From Actinomadura graeca (GTDB taxonomy: Bacteria > Actinomycetota > Actinomycetes > Streptosporangiales > Streptosporangiaceae), in contig NZ_CP059572.1 in NCBI RefSeq assembly GCF_019175365.1, forward strand, positions 8,843,501 to 8,907,500: a stretch of 64,000 nt of DNA, written 5' to 3'. The position numbers and the translations under genes are program-made. The notes under the pieces were generated by a model. It was given only the letters and a program-made list of their open reading frames with translations, searched no databases and had not been told where the DNA came from. Positions 12,195 to 24,278 of the stretch are shown piece by piece (within the stretch, counting starts at the first letter, position 1; each line of letters begins with the position of its first letter).

Positions 12195-13211
12195 ATGCGC
12201 ACATTGATGCGGAGCCTGGCCGCCACCGGCGCGCTCGTCCTGAGCCTCGGCCTGGCCGCCGCATGCGGCGACGACGACGAGCCCGCCGCCGGGGCGTCCG
12301 GCGGCGCGGCCGGGGCCTTCCCGGTCACGGTCGCGCACAAGCTCGGCTCCGCGACCGTCAAGGAGCCCGCGAAGCGGATCGTCGCGCTCGGCGAGGTGGA
12401 CCAGGACGCCCTCCTGGCCCTCGGGATCCAGCCCGTCGGGATGACCGAGCTGACCGGCGTCCAGCCCGACGGGCTCGCCCCCTGGAGCGCGCCGAAGGTC
12501 ACCGGGGCCAGGCCCAAGCTGCTGAAGGCCGGCGAGGCCGGCTTCAACCTGGAGGAGATCGCCGCGCTGCGGCCCGACCTCATCCTCGCCGGCGGCGACT
12601 TCACCATCGACAAGGAGTACGGCAAGCTCTCCAAGCTCGCCCCCACCGTCGCCTACCAGACCGGGCCCGCCGAGGACTCCTGGCAGCAGATCACCCGGCA
12701 GGTCGCCAAGGCCGTCGGCCGCACCGCCGACGGGGAGGCGCTGGTCGCCTCCGTCGAGAAGAAGATCACCTCCGTGCCGGCCGCGCACCCGCAGCTGAAG
12801 GGCAAGGGCTTCGCGCTGACCAGCGTGTTCCCCTCCGGGAACATCGGCGTCATGAAGTCCCCCGACGACACCAGCGTGAAGCTGCTGGAGCAGTTCGGGA
12901 TGACGCTGCCGGAGCCGCTGAAGAAGCTGCCCGGCGAGGGCTTCGCCGCCGAGCTGAGCATGGAGAAGGTTTCGGTCCTCAACGTCGACGTCCTGCTCAG
13001 CCACTACAACGACGACCCCGCGACGCAGAAGAAGGTCGAGGGCAGCAAGCTGTTCTCCGGCCTGCCCGTCGTCAAGCGCGGCTCGTACGTCCCGCTCGAC
13101 CTCAAGGCGTTCTGGCCGCTGCGCACCCCCACGCCGCTCGCCGTCCCCTACGTCGTCGACCAGGTCGTCCCGCGGATCGCGAAGGCCGCCGGCGCGGCCG
13201 GCCCCTCCTAA
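12195..13211 (+). CDS. Iron-siderophore ABC substrate-binding lipoprotein
   Basis: 338-residue periplasmic-binding protein of the FecB/FepB type that should capture the ferric siderophore outside the membrane and hand it to an ABC importer. The N-terminus has basic residues, a hydrophobic core and a lipobox ending LAAAC with the lipidated Cys at 24, followed by an acidic linker. The sequence RIVALGEVDQDALLALGIQP near residue 60 is typical of the first lobe of this family. The ATG at 12195 follows a GGAAGGA ribosome site, and an iron box lies just upstream. No permease or ATPase gene for import is visible in the window, so they must lie elsewhere. Confidence 0.93.
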   Translation: MRTLMRSLAATGALVLSLGLAAACGDDDEPAAGASGGAAGAFPVTVAHKLGSATVKEPAKRIVALGEVDQDALLALGIQPVGMTELTGVQPDGLAPWSAPKVTGARPKLLKAGEAGFNLEEIAALRPDLILAGGDFTIDKEYGKLSKLAPTVAYQTGPAEDSWQQITRQVAKAVGRTADGEALVASVEKKITSVPAAHPQLKGKGFALTSVFPSGNIGVMKSPDDTSVKLLEQFGMTLPEPLKKLPGEGFAAELSMEKVSVLNVDVLLSHYNDDPATQKKVEGSKLFSGLPVVKRGSYVPLDLKAFWPLRTPTPLAVPYVVDQVVPRIAKAAGAAGPS

Positions 13212-13234
13212 TCCCCGCCAGAGTGGAGTCCGAC

Positions 13235-14503
13235 ATGCAGCCCCCCGTCCATGATGTCGCAGGCATCGGGTTCGGCCCCTCCAACCTGGCGCTCGCCGTC
13301 GCGCTGGAGGAGGAATACGGCGACGGCGTGGACGCGGTGTTCTTCGAGAAGCAGCCCCGCTTCGGCTGGCACCGCGGGATGCTGCTGGACGGCGCCACCA
13401 TGCAGGTCCACTTCCTCAAGGACCTGGTGACGCTGCGCAACCCCGCCAGCCGCTACTCGTTCCTGGCCTACCTGCACGCCAGGGAGCGCCTGGTCGACTT
13501 CGTCAACCACAAGACGATGTTCCCCACGCGCCTGGAGTTCCACGACTACCTGGAATGGGTGGCCGCCTCCTTCGCCGGGAACGTCCGGTACGGGACGGAG
13601 GTGGTCGCCCTCCGGCCGCACGACGCGGCGACCCTGGAGGTCGTCGTCCGCCGCGACGACGAGCTGGAGACGCACCTCGCGCGCAACGTCGTCATCGCCG
13701 CCGGGCTGGACCCCGTCCTGCCCGACGGCGTGCGGGCCGGCGAGCGGGTCTGGCACACCGAGGACCTGCTGACGCGCCTGGGGGAGCGGCCCGGCTGGAA
13801 GCCCCGGCGCGTCGTCGTGGTCGGCGCGGGGCAGAGCGCCGCCGAGGCGGTCGAGCACCTGCACCGCAACCTTCCCGAGACGGAGGTGTGCGCGGTCTTC
13901 GCCCGCTACGGCTACGCGCCCGCCGACGACAGCCCGTTCGCCAACCGCATCTTCGACCCGCAGGCCGTCGGTCACTACTACGCCGCGCCCGACGACGTGA
14001 AGCGGCTGCTGTTCGACTACTCCCGCAACACCAACTACTCCGTCGTCGACCTCGACCTGATCGACGAGCTGTACCGGCGGTGCTACGCCGAGAAGGTCGC
14101 CGGGGCCGAGCGGCTGCGGATCCTCAACGTCTCCCGCGTCCTGGAGACGCGGGACGTCCGCGGCGGCGTGCGGCTGCGCGTCGGGTTCCTGCCCACCGGC
14201 GAGACGACCGACCTGGACGCCGACGCCGTCGTCTACGCCACCGGCTACCGTGAACGCGACCCGTTCGACCTGCTCGGCGAGGCCGGCGCGCACTGCCGCA
14301 GCGGCCCGGACGGCCGCCCGCTGGTGGAGCGCGACTACCGCGTCGCCACCGAGCCCGGCTGCGACTGGGGCGTCTACCTGCAGGGCGCCACCGAGCACAC
14401 CCACGGCATCGCCTCGTCCCTGCTGTCCATGACCGCCGTCCGCACCGGCGAGATCGTCAAGTCCATGGCCCGCCGCGCGGCGCCCGTCACCCAGGAGGCG
14501 TGA
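13235..14503 (+). CDS. L-ornithine N5-monooxygenase
   Basis: 422-residue flavin-dependent N-hydroxylase of the lysine N6/ornithine N5 family (SidA/PvdA/CchB type). It converts L-ornithine to N5-hydroxyornithine using FAD, NADPH and oxygen. Visible motifs are the FAD site [10 protein letters not shown] (10-19), the NADPH site [11 protein letters not shown] near residue 195, and a C-terminal ATGYRER segment. It supplies the residue predicted for the third A domain of the neighbouring NRPS. The ATG at 13235 lies 23 bp after the binding-protein stop, and the stop overlaps the start of the MbtH gene (TGATG), so translation is probably coupled. Ornithine rather than lysine is inferred from the A3 code. 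Confidence 0.92.
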   Translation: MQPPVHDVAGIGFGPSNLALAVALEEEYGDGVDAVFFEKQPRFGWHRGMLLDGATMQVHFLKDLVTLRNPASRYSFLAYLHARERLVDFVNHKTMFPTRLEFHDYLEWVAASFAGNVRYGTEVVALRPHDAATLEVVVRRDDELETHLARNVVIAAGLDPVLPDGVRAGERVWHTEDLLTRLGERPGWKPRRVVVVGAGQSAAEAVEHLHRNLPETEVCAVFARYGYAPADDSPFANRIFDPQAVGHYYAAPDDVKRLLFDYSRNTNYSVVDLDLIDELYRRCYAEKVAGAERLRILNVSRVLETRDVRGGVRLRVGFLPTGETTDLDADAVVYATGYRERDPFDLLGEAGAHCRSGPDGRPLVERDYRVATEPGCDWGVYLQGATEHTHGIASSLLSMTAVRTGEIVKSMARRAAPVTQEA

Positions 14504-14709
14504 TGACCAACCCGTTCGACGACCCCGACGGCACCTTCCTCGTCCTCGTCAACGACGAAGGCCAGCATTCCCTGTGGCCCTCGTTCGCGGACGTCCCGTC
14601 CGGCTGGGCGACGGCGTTCGGCCCCGGCCCCCGCGCCGGCTGCCTCGACTACGTCACGGCGAACTGGACCGACATCCGCCCCCGCAGCCTGGCGGACCGC
14701 CCGAACTGA
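14503..14709 (+). CDS. MbtH-like NRPS accessory protein
   Basis: 68-residue MbtH-family protein, the small partner that binds and solubilises or activates NRPS adenylation domains. The signature is complete: [10 protein letters not shown], the VPSGW segment, then CLDYV and NWTDIRP. The ATG at 14503 overlaps the stop of the monooxygenase gene and follows an AGGAGG site 4 bp upstream; a GTG one codon earlier is less likely. Its place at the end of the siderophore cassette says it serves the 4030-residue NRPS. Confidence 0.97.
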   Translation: MTNPFDDPDGTFLVLVNDEGQHSLWPSFADVPSGWATAFGPGPRAGCLDYVTANWTDIRPRSLADRPN

Positions 14710-14956
14710 CCGGACCGATCGGGCGGCCTGGGCGACCGGCCAGGCGTCACGGCGCGCGCCGGGGAGCCACCAGTGGTGCTGCAGGACGCCGCGGGTCCGG
14801 CACCTTCGATCTCCGGCGCGGCGCCTCTCGCCGCGCAGGTCAGAAGGCGGGTGTGACGCCTGCGCCGAGGCCCGCGCTGTAGGGGGTGGGGCCGGACGGC
14901 ACCGCGTCGCCGGGGCGGACGGCGCGGCGCCGTCCCGCTCGTCCCGCCCGCTCGCG

Positions 14957-15733
14957 CTACCGGATCGCGAGCCCCGCGTACATCAGGTCCCGGCCCGCGC
15001 GGCCGGCGGGCCCGTCCGGGCGCCAGCGGCCGGTGGGGACGAGGCCCGGGGGCAGCGGCTCCAGGTCCCCGAAGAACGCGGCGATCTCGTCCCTCCCGCG
15101 CGGGACGAGCGGGGATTCGCAGCCCGCGGTGTACAACCGCGCGGCCTCCAGCGTCGCGGCGGGCGCGAAGTCGGCGCTGAGGTGCGACAGCACGAGCGCG
15201 CCGCCCGGCGTCAGCGCCCCCCGCAGCTCGGCCGCGACGGCGTGCGGGCCGTCGGCGTCCGGCAGGTGGTGCAGGGACGAGGCGACGATCATGCCGACCG
15301 GCTCGTCCCGGTCCAGCAGCCCGCAGGAGAACGCGTCGTCCAGCAGCTCGCAGGGCTTGCGGAGGTCGGCGCGGACGACGCCGATGTCGCCGTCGTCGGC
15401 GAGCCGCGCCCGCGCGTGCGCGATCACCACCGGGTCGTTGTCGACGTAGACGACGCGCGCGCCGGTCGCGTGCCGGGCGGCGGTCTGGTGCACGTTCTCG
15501 GTGGTGGGCAGGCCGCAGCCGACGTCGAGGAACTGGCGGATCCCGCGGGCCGCGAGGACCCCGACCGCGCGCCGCACGAACGCCCGGTCCGCGCGGACGG
15601 CGGCGCCCAGCCGGGGCAGGACGGCGAGCAGGGCGCCCGCCAGCTCCCGGTCGGCGGCGTAGTTGTCCTTGCCGCCGAGCAGGTGGTCGTTGACGCGGGC
15701 GGGGCTCGCGATCAGGGCGTCGGATGCGGTCAT
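14957..15733 (-). CDS. SAM-dependent methyltransferase (Methyltransf_19/DUF574)
   Basis: 258-residue protein of the actinobacterial Methyltransf_19 family, whose substrates are unknown. It opens with the family hallmark LLGGKDNYAADRE, followed by a SAM-binding strand FLDVGCGLPTTENVHQ and an acidic YVDNDPVV segment that should hold the ribose. The start at 15733 fits the family's usual short N-terminus; a Met at 15844 would add 37 atypical residues. A paralogue lies at 24690-25556 on the same strand. It faces away from the transporter gene at 16113 and is probably unrelated to the siderophore locus, whose last gene ends 247 bp away on the other strand. Confidence 0.9.
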   Translation of the reverse strand: MTASDALIASPARVNDHLLGGKDNYAADRELAGALLAVLPRLGAAVRADRAFVRRAVGVLAARGIRQFLDVGCGLPTTENVHQTAARHATGARVVYVDNDPVVIAHARARLADDGDIGVVRADLRKPCELLDDAFSCGLLDRDEPVGMIVASSLHHLPDADGPHAVAAELRGALTPGGALVLSHLSADFAPAATLEAARLYTAGCESPLVPRGRDEIAAFFGDLEPLPPGLVPTGRWRPDGPAGRAGRDLMYAGLAIR

Positions 15734-16112
15734 GGGTCCGTCCAGGTCGCTGGGATCGAGGCCCGCCGCGGCGGGGACGGCACGGGCGCGACATGTCTCA
15801 TTGCTTGCTCCGGTACAGACGCTAGGGGCAGCGGGCGGCCTCACGCCGACTTCGGATCGGTTTCTTTACACATCAACGACCCCGCGAATACGGGTCCGAC
15901 CGGAACGGCCCTGGTGGCGGGTGACGAAGCCCGGACGCGGCCTGCCGGCTGGCCGGATGCGGACGTGGGCCGGCACGGCCGTCCTCCCGGCGGCCCGGAG
16001 GCCCCGGCCCGGCGCGGCGGGCCGGGGGACGCCGGTACGCGGGTCATGGTCCCCGATCTGGGGATGATCACCGGGAGGACGTTCACGGGGGACGGTCACG
16101 GGGGGTGGTCCG
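15734..16112. other. 379-bp divergent intergenic region with GC hairpin
   Basis: Non-coding stretch between the methyltransferase (left, minus) and the transporter (right, plus). It holds a perfect 10-bp hairpin, CCCCGGCCCG at 16002-16011 and CGGGCCGGGG at 16018-16027 with a 6-nt loop, about 85 bp before the transporter start. A relatively AT-rich patch near 15855-15895 may hold promoters, but no clear -10/-35 pair was recognised. No convincing small gene was found. Confidence 0.5.
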
Positions 16113-16988
16113 GTGGCGTGGAGCATCGGGTTCAGCCTGCTCGCGGCGTTCCTGTTCGCCGCCGCGGCGGCGCTGCAGTACCGCGCGGCCCGGCGTGCCG
16201 TCCGGGGGCGTTCCGACGCGGTCGCCGCGACGGGGTTGATCCGCAAGCTCGTCCGCGACCCGGTGTGGCTCGCCGGGTGGGCGGTGAACCTCGGCGGCTT
16301 CATGAGCCAGGCCGTGGCGCTGCACCTCGGCTCGACCGGCCTCGTCCAGCCCCTGCTGGTCAGCCAGCTCGTCTTCACGATCCTGCTCGGCTGCGCCGGC
16401 ACCGGCTGCCTGCCCGCCCGGATGGACCTGCTCGGCGGCATCGCCGTGTCGGCGGGCCTCGCCCTGCTGTTCACGGTCCCCGGGGCGGTCCCGCCGGCGG
16501 GCGAGCCGTCCCGGCCGCGGCTGTTCGTCGCCGCGGTGCTCGCCGCGCCGCTCGTCCTCGCCCTGTCGCGGGGCGCGGCGCTGCGGAAGGGGCGGATCCG
16601 GTCGGTGCTGCTCGGCACCTGCGCCGGGCTGCTGTTCGCGGGCAGCGCCGTCCTCATCAAGCTGACCACCGCCGACCTCGTCGACCGGGGCGTCGCCGCC
16701 ACCGCCGCCGACTGGCCCGGCTACGCCCTCGCCGGCACGACCCTGCTCGGCCTCGTCCTGGAGCAGAGGGCGTTCGCCGCCGGGTCGCTGCCCGCGGCGA
16801 TGACCGCGATGACGATGACCAACCCGGCGGCCTCCTACCTGCTGGCGGTCTTCGCCTTCCACACCCGGCCGCCCGGGTCGGCGTCCGCGTTCGCGGCGGT
16901 CGCGGTGAGCGCCGCGCTGCTGACCGCCGGGGTGATGGCCATGGCGCGCTCGGCCGCCGCCGGGCGGGGCGGCGCCGCGGCGCCCTGA
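16113..16988 (+). CDS. DMT-family integral membrane transporter
   Basis: 291-residue membrane protein with about nine hydrophobic segments, resembling the drug/metabolite transporter superfamily (EamA/NIPA-like). The segment LHLGSTGLVQPLLVSQLVF around residues 70-88 is typical of the actinobacterial members. Substrate unknown. The GTG at 16113 is the first start giving a transmembrane N-terminus. It is a single gene followed 47 bp later by the DNA ligase. Confidence 0.8.
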   Translation: MAWSIGFSLLAAFLFAAAAALQYRAARRAVRGRSDAVAATGLIRKLVRDPVWLAGWAVNLGGFMSQAVALHLGSTGLVQPLLVSQLVFTILLGCAGTGCLPARMDLLGGIAVSAGLALLFTVPGAVPPAGEPSRPRLFVAAVLAAPLVLALSRGAALRKGRIRSVLLGTCAGLLFAGSAVLIKLTTADLVDRGVAATAADWPGYALAGTTLLGLVLEQRAFAAGSLPAAMTAMTMTNPAASYLLAVFAFHTRPPGSASAFAAVAVSAALLTAGVMAMARSAAAGRGGAAAP

Positions 16989-17005
16989 CCATCCGCTGAT
17001 CATGA

Positions 17006-19216
<2,211 letters not shown>

Positions 19217-19259
19217 ACCCTTCCTCCAGACGCCTCGCCTGCGGCCCGGTGGGCGGCGG

Positions 19260-20468
19260 TCAGGCCGTCTCGGCGGCGCGTCCCGACCGCACCAGCCAGT
19301 TCAGCGTCAGCATGACGTCCAGCCGCCCGTCCAGCGCGGAGAACCGGCCGCCGGTCAGCTCGGCGATGCGGCGCAGCCGGTACCGGACGGTCTGCTCGTG
19401 GATGTGCAGCCGCTCCGCCGTGACCACGGCGTTGTCGCCGCACTGCAGGTAGGTCAGGAGCGTCTCGGCCAGCGGGCGGCGGCGCGCCGGGGGCAGCTCC
19501 AGCTGGGGCCCGAGGACGGACCCCGCGGCCGCGCCGACCAGCTCCTCCGCCGCCAGCGTGGCCAGCGACGCGAGATGGTCCACGCAGCGGACGGGCGTGT
19601 CGCCGGGGAGGAGGCCCCGCCCGACCAGCGTGAGGGCGTGCCGCGCCCACCGCAGCGACACCGCGCCCCGCGTCAGCGGGACGGTGGGCCCGACGGCGGC
19701 GGTGCCGAGCATGTGCAGCGCCGCCCAGAGCCGGTCCCGGCCGGGACCTTCCGGGTCGGGGACCACGAGGTAGGGGACCGGCGCGTCCCAGTCGGCGAGG
19801 ACGGCGGGCGGCAGGATCGCCGCGCCGGAGGGGGCGCCGGCCGGGAGCGCGACCAGGCCGATGCTCTCCGGCGGCTCCCAGCGGGCCGCCAGCGCCAGCT
19901 CCGCCACGGCCTCCGGTCCCGGCGGCGGGTCGGCGACCAGCAGGTCCCGCAGCCGCGCCCGGCGCCGCTCCCGCTCCGCGGAGAGCCGCGCCTGCTCGCG
20001 CGCGTACCCCTGCGCGGCCGCGTCGGTGATCCGGGCGACCAGCACGAACAGCGAGTCGGTGAGACGGCCGAGGACATCCCGGGACCAGCCCAGCCGGTAG
20101 GCGTCCCCGATGAACCGGCGGCACGCGGCCTGGCCGCCCGCCCGCAGCGCGGTCTGCAGCGCGTCCAGGCTCCGGCCCTGCCGGGCCTCCAGCTCGCCGA
20201 GCCGCACGTAGAGCCCGGTCAGCCTCCGCGGGTCGGCGCCGGGGCGGTCCACCGAGTCGACGAAGAACGCGACGGTGTCCCCGACCGTCCGCTCCACCCG
20301 CCAGGCGTGGTCGCCGTCGTCGGCGCCCGTGTACCCGGGCACCCGGTCGCGGATCTCCCGCTCCATCTCCTCGACGGCGGCGCACAGGTGCCGCCGCAAC
20401 CCGTCGGGAAGGCCCTCGGGCGGCGATCCCGGCGCCGCCCGGTGCCCGTTGGGCGGGGAACTGACCAT
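19260..20468 (-). CDS. PucR/CdaR-type transcriptional regulator
   Basis: 402-residue regulator with the C-terminal PucR helix-turn-helix: YLQCGDNAVVTAERLHIHEQ followed by TVRYRLRRIAELTG near residues 350-385. The N-terminal half is a helical sensor region of the kind seen in actinobacterial PucR/CdaR proteins, with no recognisable ligand domain. The ATG at 20468 follows a GGAGGGA site. It converges on the DNA ligase gene and diverges from the large membrane protein gene, whose shared promoter region carries an inverted repeat. Confidence 0.9.
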   Translation of the reverse strand: MVSSPPNGHRAAPGSPPEGLPDGLRRHLCAAVEEMEREIRDRVPGYTGADDGDHAWRVERTVGDTVAFFVDSVDRPGADPRRLTGLYVRLGELEARQGRSLDALQTALRAGGQAACRRFIGDAYRLGWSRDVLGRLTDSLFVLVARITDAAAQGYAREQARLSAERERRRARLRDLLVADPPPGPEAVAELALAARWEPPESIGLVALPAGAPSGAAILPPAVLADWDAPVPYLVVPDPEGPGRDRLWAALHMLGTAAVGPTVPLTRGAVSLRWARHALTLVGRGLLPGDTPVRCVDHLASLATLAAEELVGAAAGSVLGPQLELPPARRRPLAETLLTYLQCGDNAVVTAERLHIHEQTVRYRLRRIAELTGGRFSALDGRLDVMLTLNWLVRSGRAAETA

Positions 20469-20558
20469 GGGATCTCCCTCCGGGAGGGTGAACCGGCCTC
20501 ACCCTAGGCAAGAACGCGGCCGGTGTCACCACCCGGGCGCCACCGCCCCGGCGCCCGG

Positions 20559-20582
20559 GGTACTCGGGCGGATCTGAGTACC
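20559..20582. promoter_or_regulatory. Inverted repeat GGTACTC-N10-GAGTACC
   Basis: Perfect 7-bp arms at 20559-20565 and 20576-20582 separated by 10 bp, in the 156-bp region between the divergent PucR regulator and the membrane protein gene. The arm spacing (17 bp centre to centre) could suit a dimeric regulator, and the PucR protein is the obvious candidate. Overlapping imperfect direct repeats of CTCGG(G)CGGATC occur here too. Confidence 0.5.
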
Positions 20583-20624
20583 TCGGCGGATCCGCGGACG
20601 CGACATCGGCGACATTCTCCAGAC

Positions 20625-22979
20625 ATGCGTATCACGTGCCCCGGCTGCCGGACCCCACTGCCCCCGCCCCGCCACGTGTCCTGCCCGGTGTGCGGGCTGG
20701 GCCTCGCGGGACCCGTGGCGGCGGAGCTGTGGGCGGTGGACGGGCACCTCGCCCGGCTGGGGCGGCGACGCCGCGAGCTGCTGGCGATGCTGTACGCGTC
20801 GCCGCCGCCGGGCCCGGCGGGACCACGCCCTGCCCCCGCCTCCGCCCCGGCCCCCGGCGCGGCGGCCGCGCGGCACATCGACGCCTCCCGTTCCACGGTC
20901 CGCAACACGTTGCTCGGCGTCGGCGGGACGCTGCTCGGCATCGCCGCCGTCGTGTTCACTGTCCTCAGCTGGAGCACGCTCGGGGCCGTCCCGCGCGCGC
21001 TCGTCCTGCTCGCCCTGACGGGCGTGGCACTGGGCGCCGCGTGGATGCTGGCGAAGCGCGCCCTGGCCGCGACCGCTGAGACGCTCGCCTTCATCGGGCT
21101 GCTGCTGGTCCTCCTCCAGGTCTACGCCGCCTACGCCAACGGTCTTCTCGGGCTGGACGGGGTCGGCGGGCGCCGCTACGCGGCGGCCGCCTCCCTCGCC
21201 GTCGCCGCGGTCTGGGCTCTCTACGACCGGGTCGCGCCGCTGCGCCTGACCCGGCCGACGGCGGTCGTGCTGGCCCAGTTCCCGCTGCCCCTCGCGGCCG
21301 TCGCGGCGGACGCGACGCCGGAGGCGATGGCGCTCGTCCTGCTCGTGCTGAGCCTCGCCGACCTCGGTGCCCGGCGCCTGGAGCGGGGGACCGCGACCGT
21401 CACCGGCCTGATCGCGGGCGCGGCGGGCACGCTGACGGCGTCCTGGCCGGCCGCCGCGTCCGTCCCGGTCGCGCCCGCCGGTGCCGCGCTGCTGCTGGCG
21501 GCCGCCCTGGTAGCCCTGGCCTGGGCGTTCCGGGTGCATCCGGTGCTCGCCGTGGTCACCGGACTGGCCGGTTCGGCGGCGCTCACCGCCGTGCTTCCGC
21601 TGCCCCTGCGCTGGACCGCGGCGGGCTGCGCGCTGTCCGCGGTGGCCGTCGCCGCGGCCGCGTGGCCGCTGCGGGGGAGGCTGCGGCACGGCGCCTGGAC
21701 CGGCGCGGCGATCGCCCTCGCCGCGTCCGTCGCGTGGGTCGCGCCGGGCGCGTTCGCCGCCGCGCTGTTCCCCGGGCGCTACCTGGACGCGCGCTGGGCC
21801 GGCGTGGGTTCGCCGGACCTCATGGACTGGATCCTGCCCGCCACGCCCGTCGTGCTCGCCCTCTTGGCGGCCGTCCTCGTCGCGGCCGGAGCGCGCGCGG
21901 CGGCGCCACCCGCGGCGTTGCTCGCCGTCCTCACCGCGGCGGTCGCCACGCAGGCGCCGTACCCGGCGGCGCTCGCGCTGGGCGTCGCGTCGGCCGCCGC
22001 CCTCGCCGCCTGGGCCGCGCTCGACCGGCCCGTACGCCTCTCCGCCGGAGCCGCGGCCGTCGCCGCGTCCCTGTGGGCCGCCGCCTACTCGCTCGCGGCC
22101 GAGGACGCCACGATCGCCGTCCTCGGCGCGCTGGCCCTCGCCGCCGCCGGGTGCGCGGTGGCCTTCCCCGTGCTGCGCGACGGCGCGGCGGCCGCGGCGG
22201 TGCTCTTCCTCGGCGGCCTCGGCGCCGCCGTCCCGCTCGCGGCCGGGCTGCCCGCGCGGCACGCCGCGTTCGCCGTGCTCGCCGCGGCCGGCTGCGGGAT
22301 CCTCGCGACGTGGGCCGTAAGGGCGGGCACGGGTCCCGCTATGGAGACCGCCCCATGGCCGGTCGCCGCCGCGGGCGTCGCGATGACCGCGGGGCATGCC
22401 GCGCCGCTCAGCCTCGCCCTCGCGGTGACCGGTGTGCTCGCCGCCGCGGTGGCGCTGCGCCCCGGCCGGCGCCCGGCCGCGTGGGCGGCGTCCGCGCTGC
22501 TGCTCGCCGCCTGGTGGGTCCGGCTCGGCGCCTCCGAGGTCACCGTGCCCGAGGTCTACACCGCGCCGGTCTCGGCCGCGCTGCTCGCCCTCGGGCTGGT
22601 CCGCCGGGCGCGGGGGACGGCCCGCTCCTCCTGGGCCGACTTCGGCCCGGCGCTCGCGTCCACCCTGGTCCCGAGCCTGCTGGCCGCCTGGGCGGACGCG
22701 ACCGGGCCGCGGCCGCTGCTCCTCGCCGCCGCCGCGCTCGCGATCACCCTCGCCGGCGCCCGCGCCCGGCTCCAGGCCCCGCTCGTCCTCGGCGGCGCCG
22801 TCCTCGTGCTGGCCGCCGCCCGCCGGCTCGCCCCCTACGCCGCCGACGCCCTCGGCAGCGTCCCCGGCTGGATCCCCATCGCGTGCCTCGGCCTGCTCAC
22901 CCTGCTGGCCGGCGCCACCTACGAGCAGCGCATGCGCGACCTGCGCCGGCTCCGCGCCGCCCTCGGGCGGCTCACCTGA
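20625..22979 (+). CDS. Zinc-ribbon polytopic membrane protein
   Basis: 784-residue protein with an N-terminal zinc ribbon (CPGCRTPL and CPVCGLGL, residues about 5-27) and a soluble linker, then roughly twenty alanine/leucine-rich membrane segments to the C-terminus. It resembles large actinobacterial membrane proteins of the SCO7613 C-terminal type; no function is known. The ATG at 20625 was chosen because the Cys pair follows at once; 34 codons upstream lack family character. It ends overlapping the convergent acyltransferase gene by 8 bp. Confidence 0.8.
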   Translation: MRITCPGCRTPLPPPRHVSCPVCGLGLAGPVAAELWAVDGHLARLGRRRRELLAMLYASPPPGPAGPRPAPASAPAPGAAAARHIDASRSTVRNTLLGVGGTLLGIAAVVFTVLSWSTLGAVPRALVLLALTGVALGAAWMLAKRALAATAETLAFIGLLLVLLQVYAAYANGLLGLDGVGGRRYAAAASLAVAAVWALYDRVAPLRLTRPTAVVLAQFPLPLAAVAADATPEAMALVLLVLSLADLGARRLERGTATVTGLIAGAAGTLTASWPAAASVPVAPAGAALLLAAALVALAWAFRVHPVLAVVTGLAGSAALTAVLPLPLRWTAAGCALSAVAVAAAAWPLRGRLRHGAWTGAAIALAASVAWVAPGAFAAALFPGRYLDARWAGVGSPDLMDWILPATPVVLALLAAVLVAAGARAAAPPAALLAVLTAAVATQAPYPAALALGVASAAALAAWAALDRPVRLSAGAAAVAASLWAAAYSLAAEDATIAVLGALALAAAGCAVAFPVLRDGAAAAAVLFLGGLGAAVPLAAGLPARHAAFAVLAAAGCGILATWAVRAGTGPAMETAPWPVAAAGVAMTAGHAAPLSLALAVTGVLAAAVALRPGRRPAAWAASALLLAAWWVRLGASEVTVPEVYTAPVSAALLALGLVRRARGTARSSWADFGPALASTLVPSLLAAWADATGPRPLLLAAAALAITLAGARARLQAPLVLGGAVLVLAAARRLAPYAADALGSVPGWIPIACLGLLTLLAGATYEQRMRDLRRLRAALGRLT

Positions 22980-24225
22980 CGCGGGACAGCCGTCGGCCGA
23001 GGCGCTGCGCCGGCCTCTCCACATAGCGGTGGGCGAGGCCCGCCGCGACGAGCACCCCCGAGACGAGGACGCCGCCCCAGGCCAGGCGCTCGATGGCGGG
23101 CTGCCCGACCGGGTCGCCCGCGGCGCGCCACACCGCCTGCACGGCCAGCGGGTGCAGCAAGTAGACGGAGTAGCTGACCAGCCCGAGCCACACCAGGGCG
23201 CGCGGCATGGCGCGGTGGCGCAGGGCCAGCCCGGCGAGGAACGTCAGCCACGCGGCGGCCACGGCGATCGACCAGTCCGGCCCGAGGGCCTGGGCGCCCG
23301 CCCGCGCGCCCCAGGCGGCGGGCGGGCGCAGGCCCGCCAGCACGGACAGCAGCGGGACGAGCGCGACCATCGCCGCGGCCGGCCAGGGCCGCAGCCGCCC
23401 GTCCTGGACCCCGCGGACGGCCGTTCCCGCGAACATCGTCGCGATGATGCACAGGCTCTCGACGCCGCCGATGCGGCTGTCGAGGACGAGCAGGGTCAGC
23501 GCGAGGGCCGGCGCGACGGCGATGCCGGCGCGGCGGACGGCCCGCCGCCGGCTGGCCAGCGCGGCGAGCCCGGCGGCGAGGGCGAGCGCGGTGATGAGGA
23601 TCGTCCCGCCGGGCCAGCGGGAGGCGAGCAGCGCGCTCGGCAGCGCCACCCCGAGCATCGCCGCCGCGACGCCGAAGCCGAGCGCGACGCGGGCGCTCGC
23701 GCGGTGGACCCCGGCGAGGAACATCGCCGTCACGAGCAGGTAGAACACCATCTCGTAGGACAGGGTCCAGAGCACGTTCACGACGTTGGGGACGCCGAGC
23801 AGGTCCTGCATCATCGTCAGGTGCGCCAGCGCGGACGCCCAGGGCCGTTCGCCGAGCGGCGCCGGGAGGCCCCACGAGATCCCGGTGACACCGAGGAGCA
23901 GCGCGAGGCCGACGCACACGAGCCACGCCGGGTACAGGCGGAAGAACCGGCCGATCCAGAAGTCCCGCACGTTCCCGCGGCGCTCCAGCGAGGACGGCAC
24001 CACGTAGCCGCTGACGAGGAAGAACACGAACACCCCGTACCGCCCGAAGTCGAACCAGGGGCTCGCCGTGCGGCGCACCTCGGGCAGCAGCACGTCCAGG
24101 GAATGCTCGAACACCACCACCATCGCGGCGAGGCCCCGGAGGGCGTCGAGCCAGCCCATCCGGGGGGCCTTGGCCGGAGGGGCGCCGATTTCGGTGCTCT
24201 GCGGGGTGAGGGTGTTCGTCGGCAT
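22972..24225 (-). CDS. Acyltransferase 3 family membrane protein
   Basis: 417-residue multi-pass membrane O-acyltransferase. The family hallmark WLDALRGLAAMVVVFEHS lies near residue 25 and a FFLVSGYVV segment follows; about ten membrane helices are predicted by eye. Such enzymes acylate cell-surface sugars, lipids or exported metabolites; the substrate here is unknown. Start placed at the ATG at 24225; 19 further codons are open upstream. Its tail overlaps the zinc-ribbon membrane protein gene on the opposite strand. Confidence 0.88.
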   Translation of the reverse strand: MPTNTLTPQSTEIGAPPAKAPRMGWLDALRGLAAMVVVFEHSLDVLLPEVRRTASPWFDFGRYGVFVFFLVSGYVVPSSLERRGNVRDFWIGRFFRLYPAWLVCVGLALLLGVTGISWGLPAPLGERPWASALAHLTMMQDLLGVPNVVNVLWTLSYEMVFYLLVTAMFLAGVHRASARVALGFGVAAAMLGVALPSALLASRWPGGTILITALALAAGLAALASRRRAVRRAGIAVAPALALTLLVLDSRIGGVESLCIIATMFAGTAVRGVQDGRLRPWPAAAMVALVPLLSVLAGLRPPAAWGARAGAQALGPDWSIAVAAAWLTFLAGLALRHRAMPRALVWLGLVSYSVYLLHPLAVQAVWRAAGDPVGQPAIERLAWGGVLVSGVLVAAGLAHRYVERPAQRLGRRLSRVR

Positions 24226-24278
24226 CCGGGACACCCTAGGGGCCCGTGCTCGATGTTCACAGTGGGCCGCCTGAACAC

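Noticed and set aside
14726..14745. GCCTGG/CCAGGC hairpin after the MbtH gene
   Set aside because: Only a 6-bp stem with an 8-nt loop in GC-rich DNA; too weak to call a terminator.
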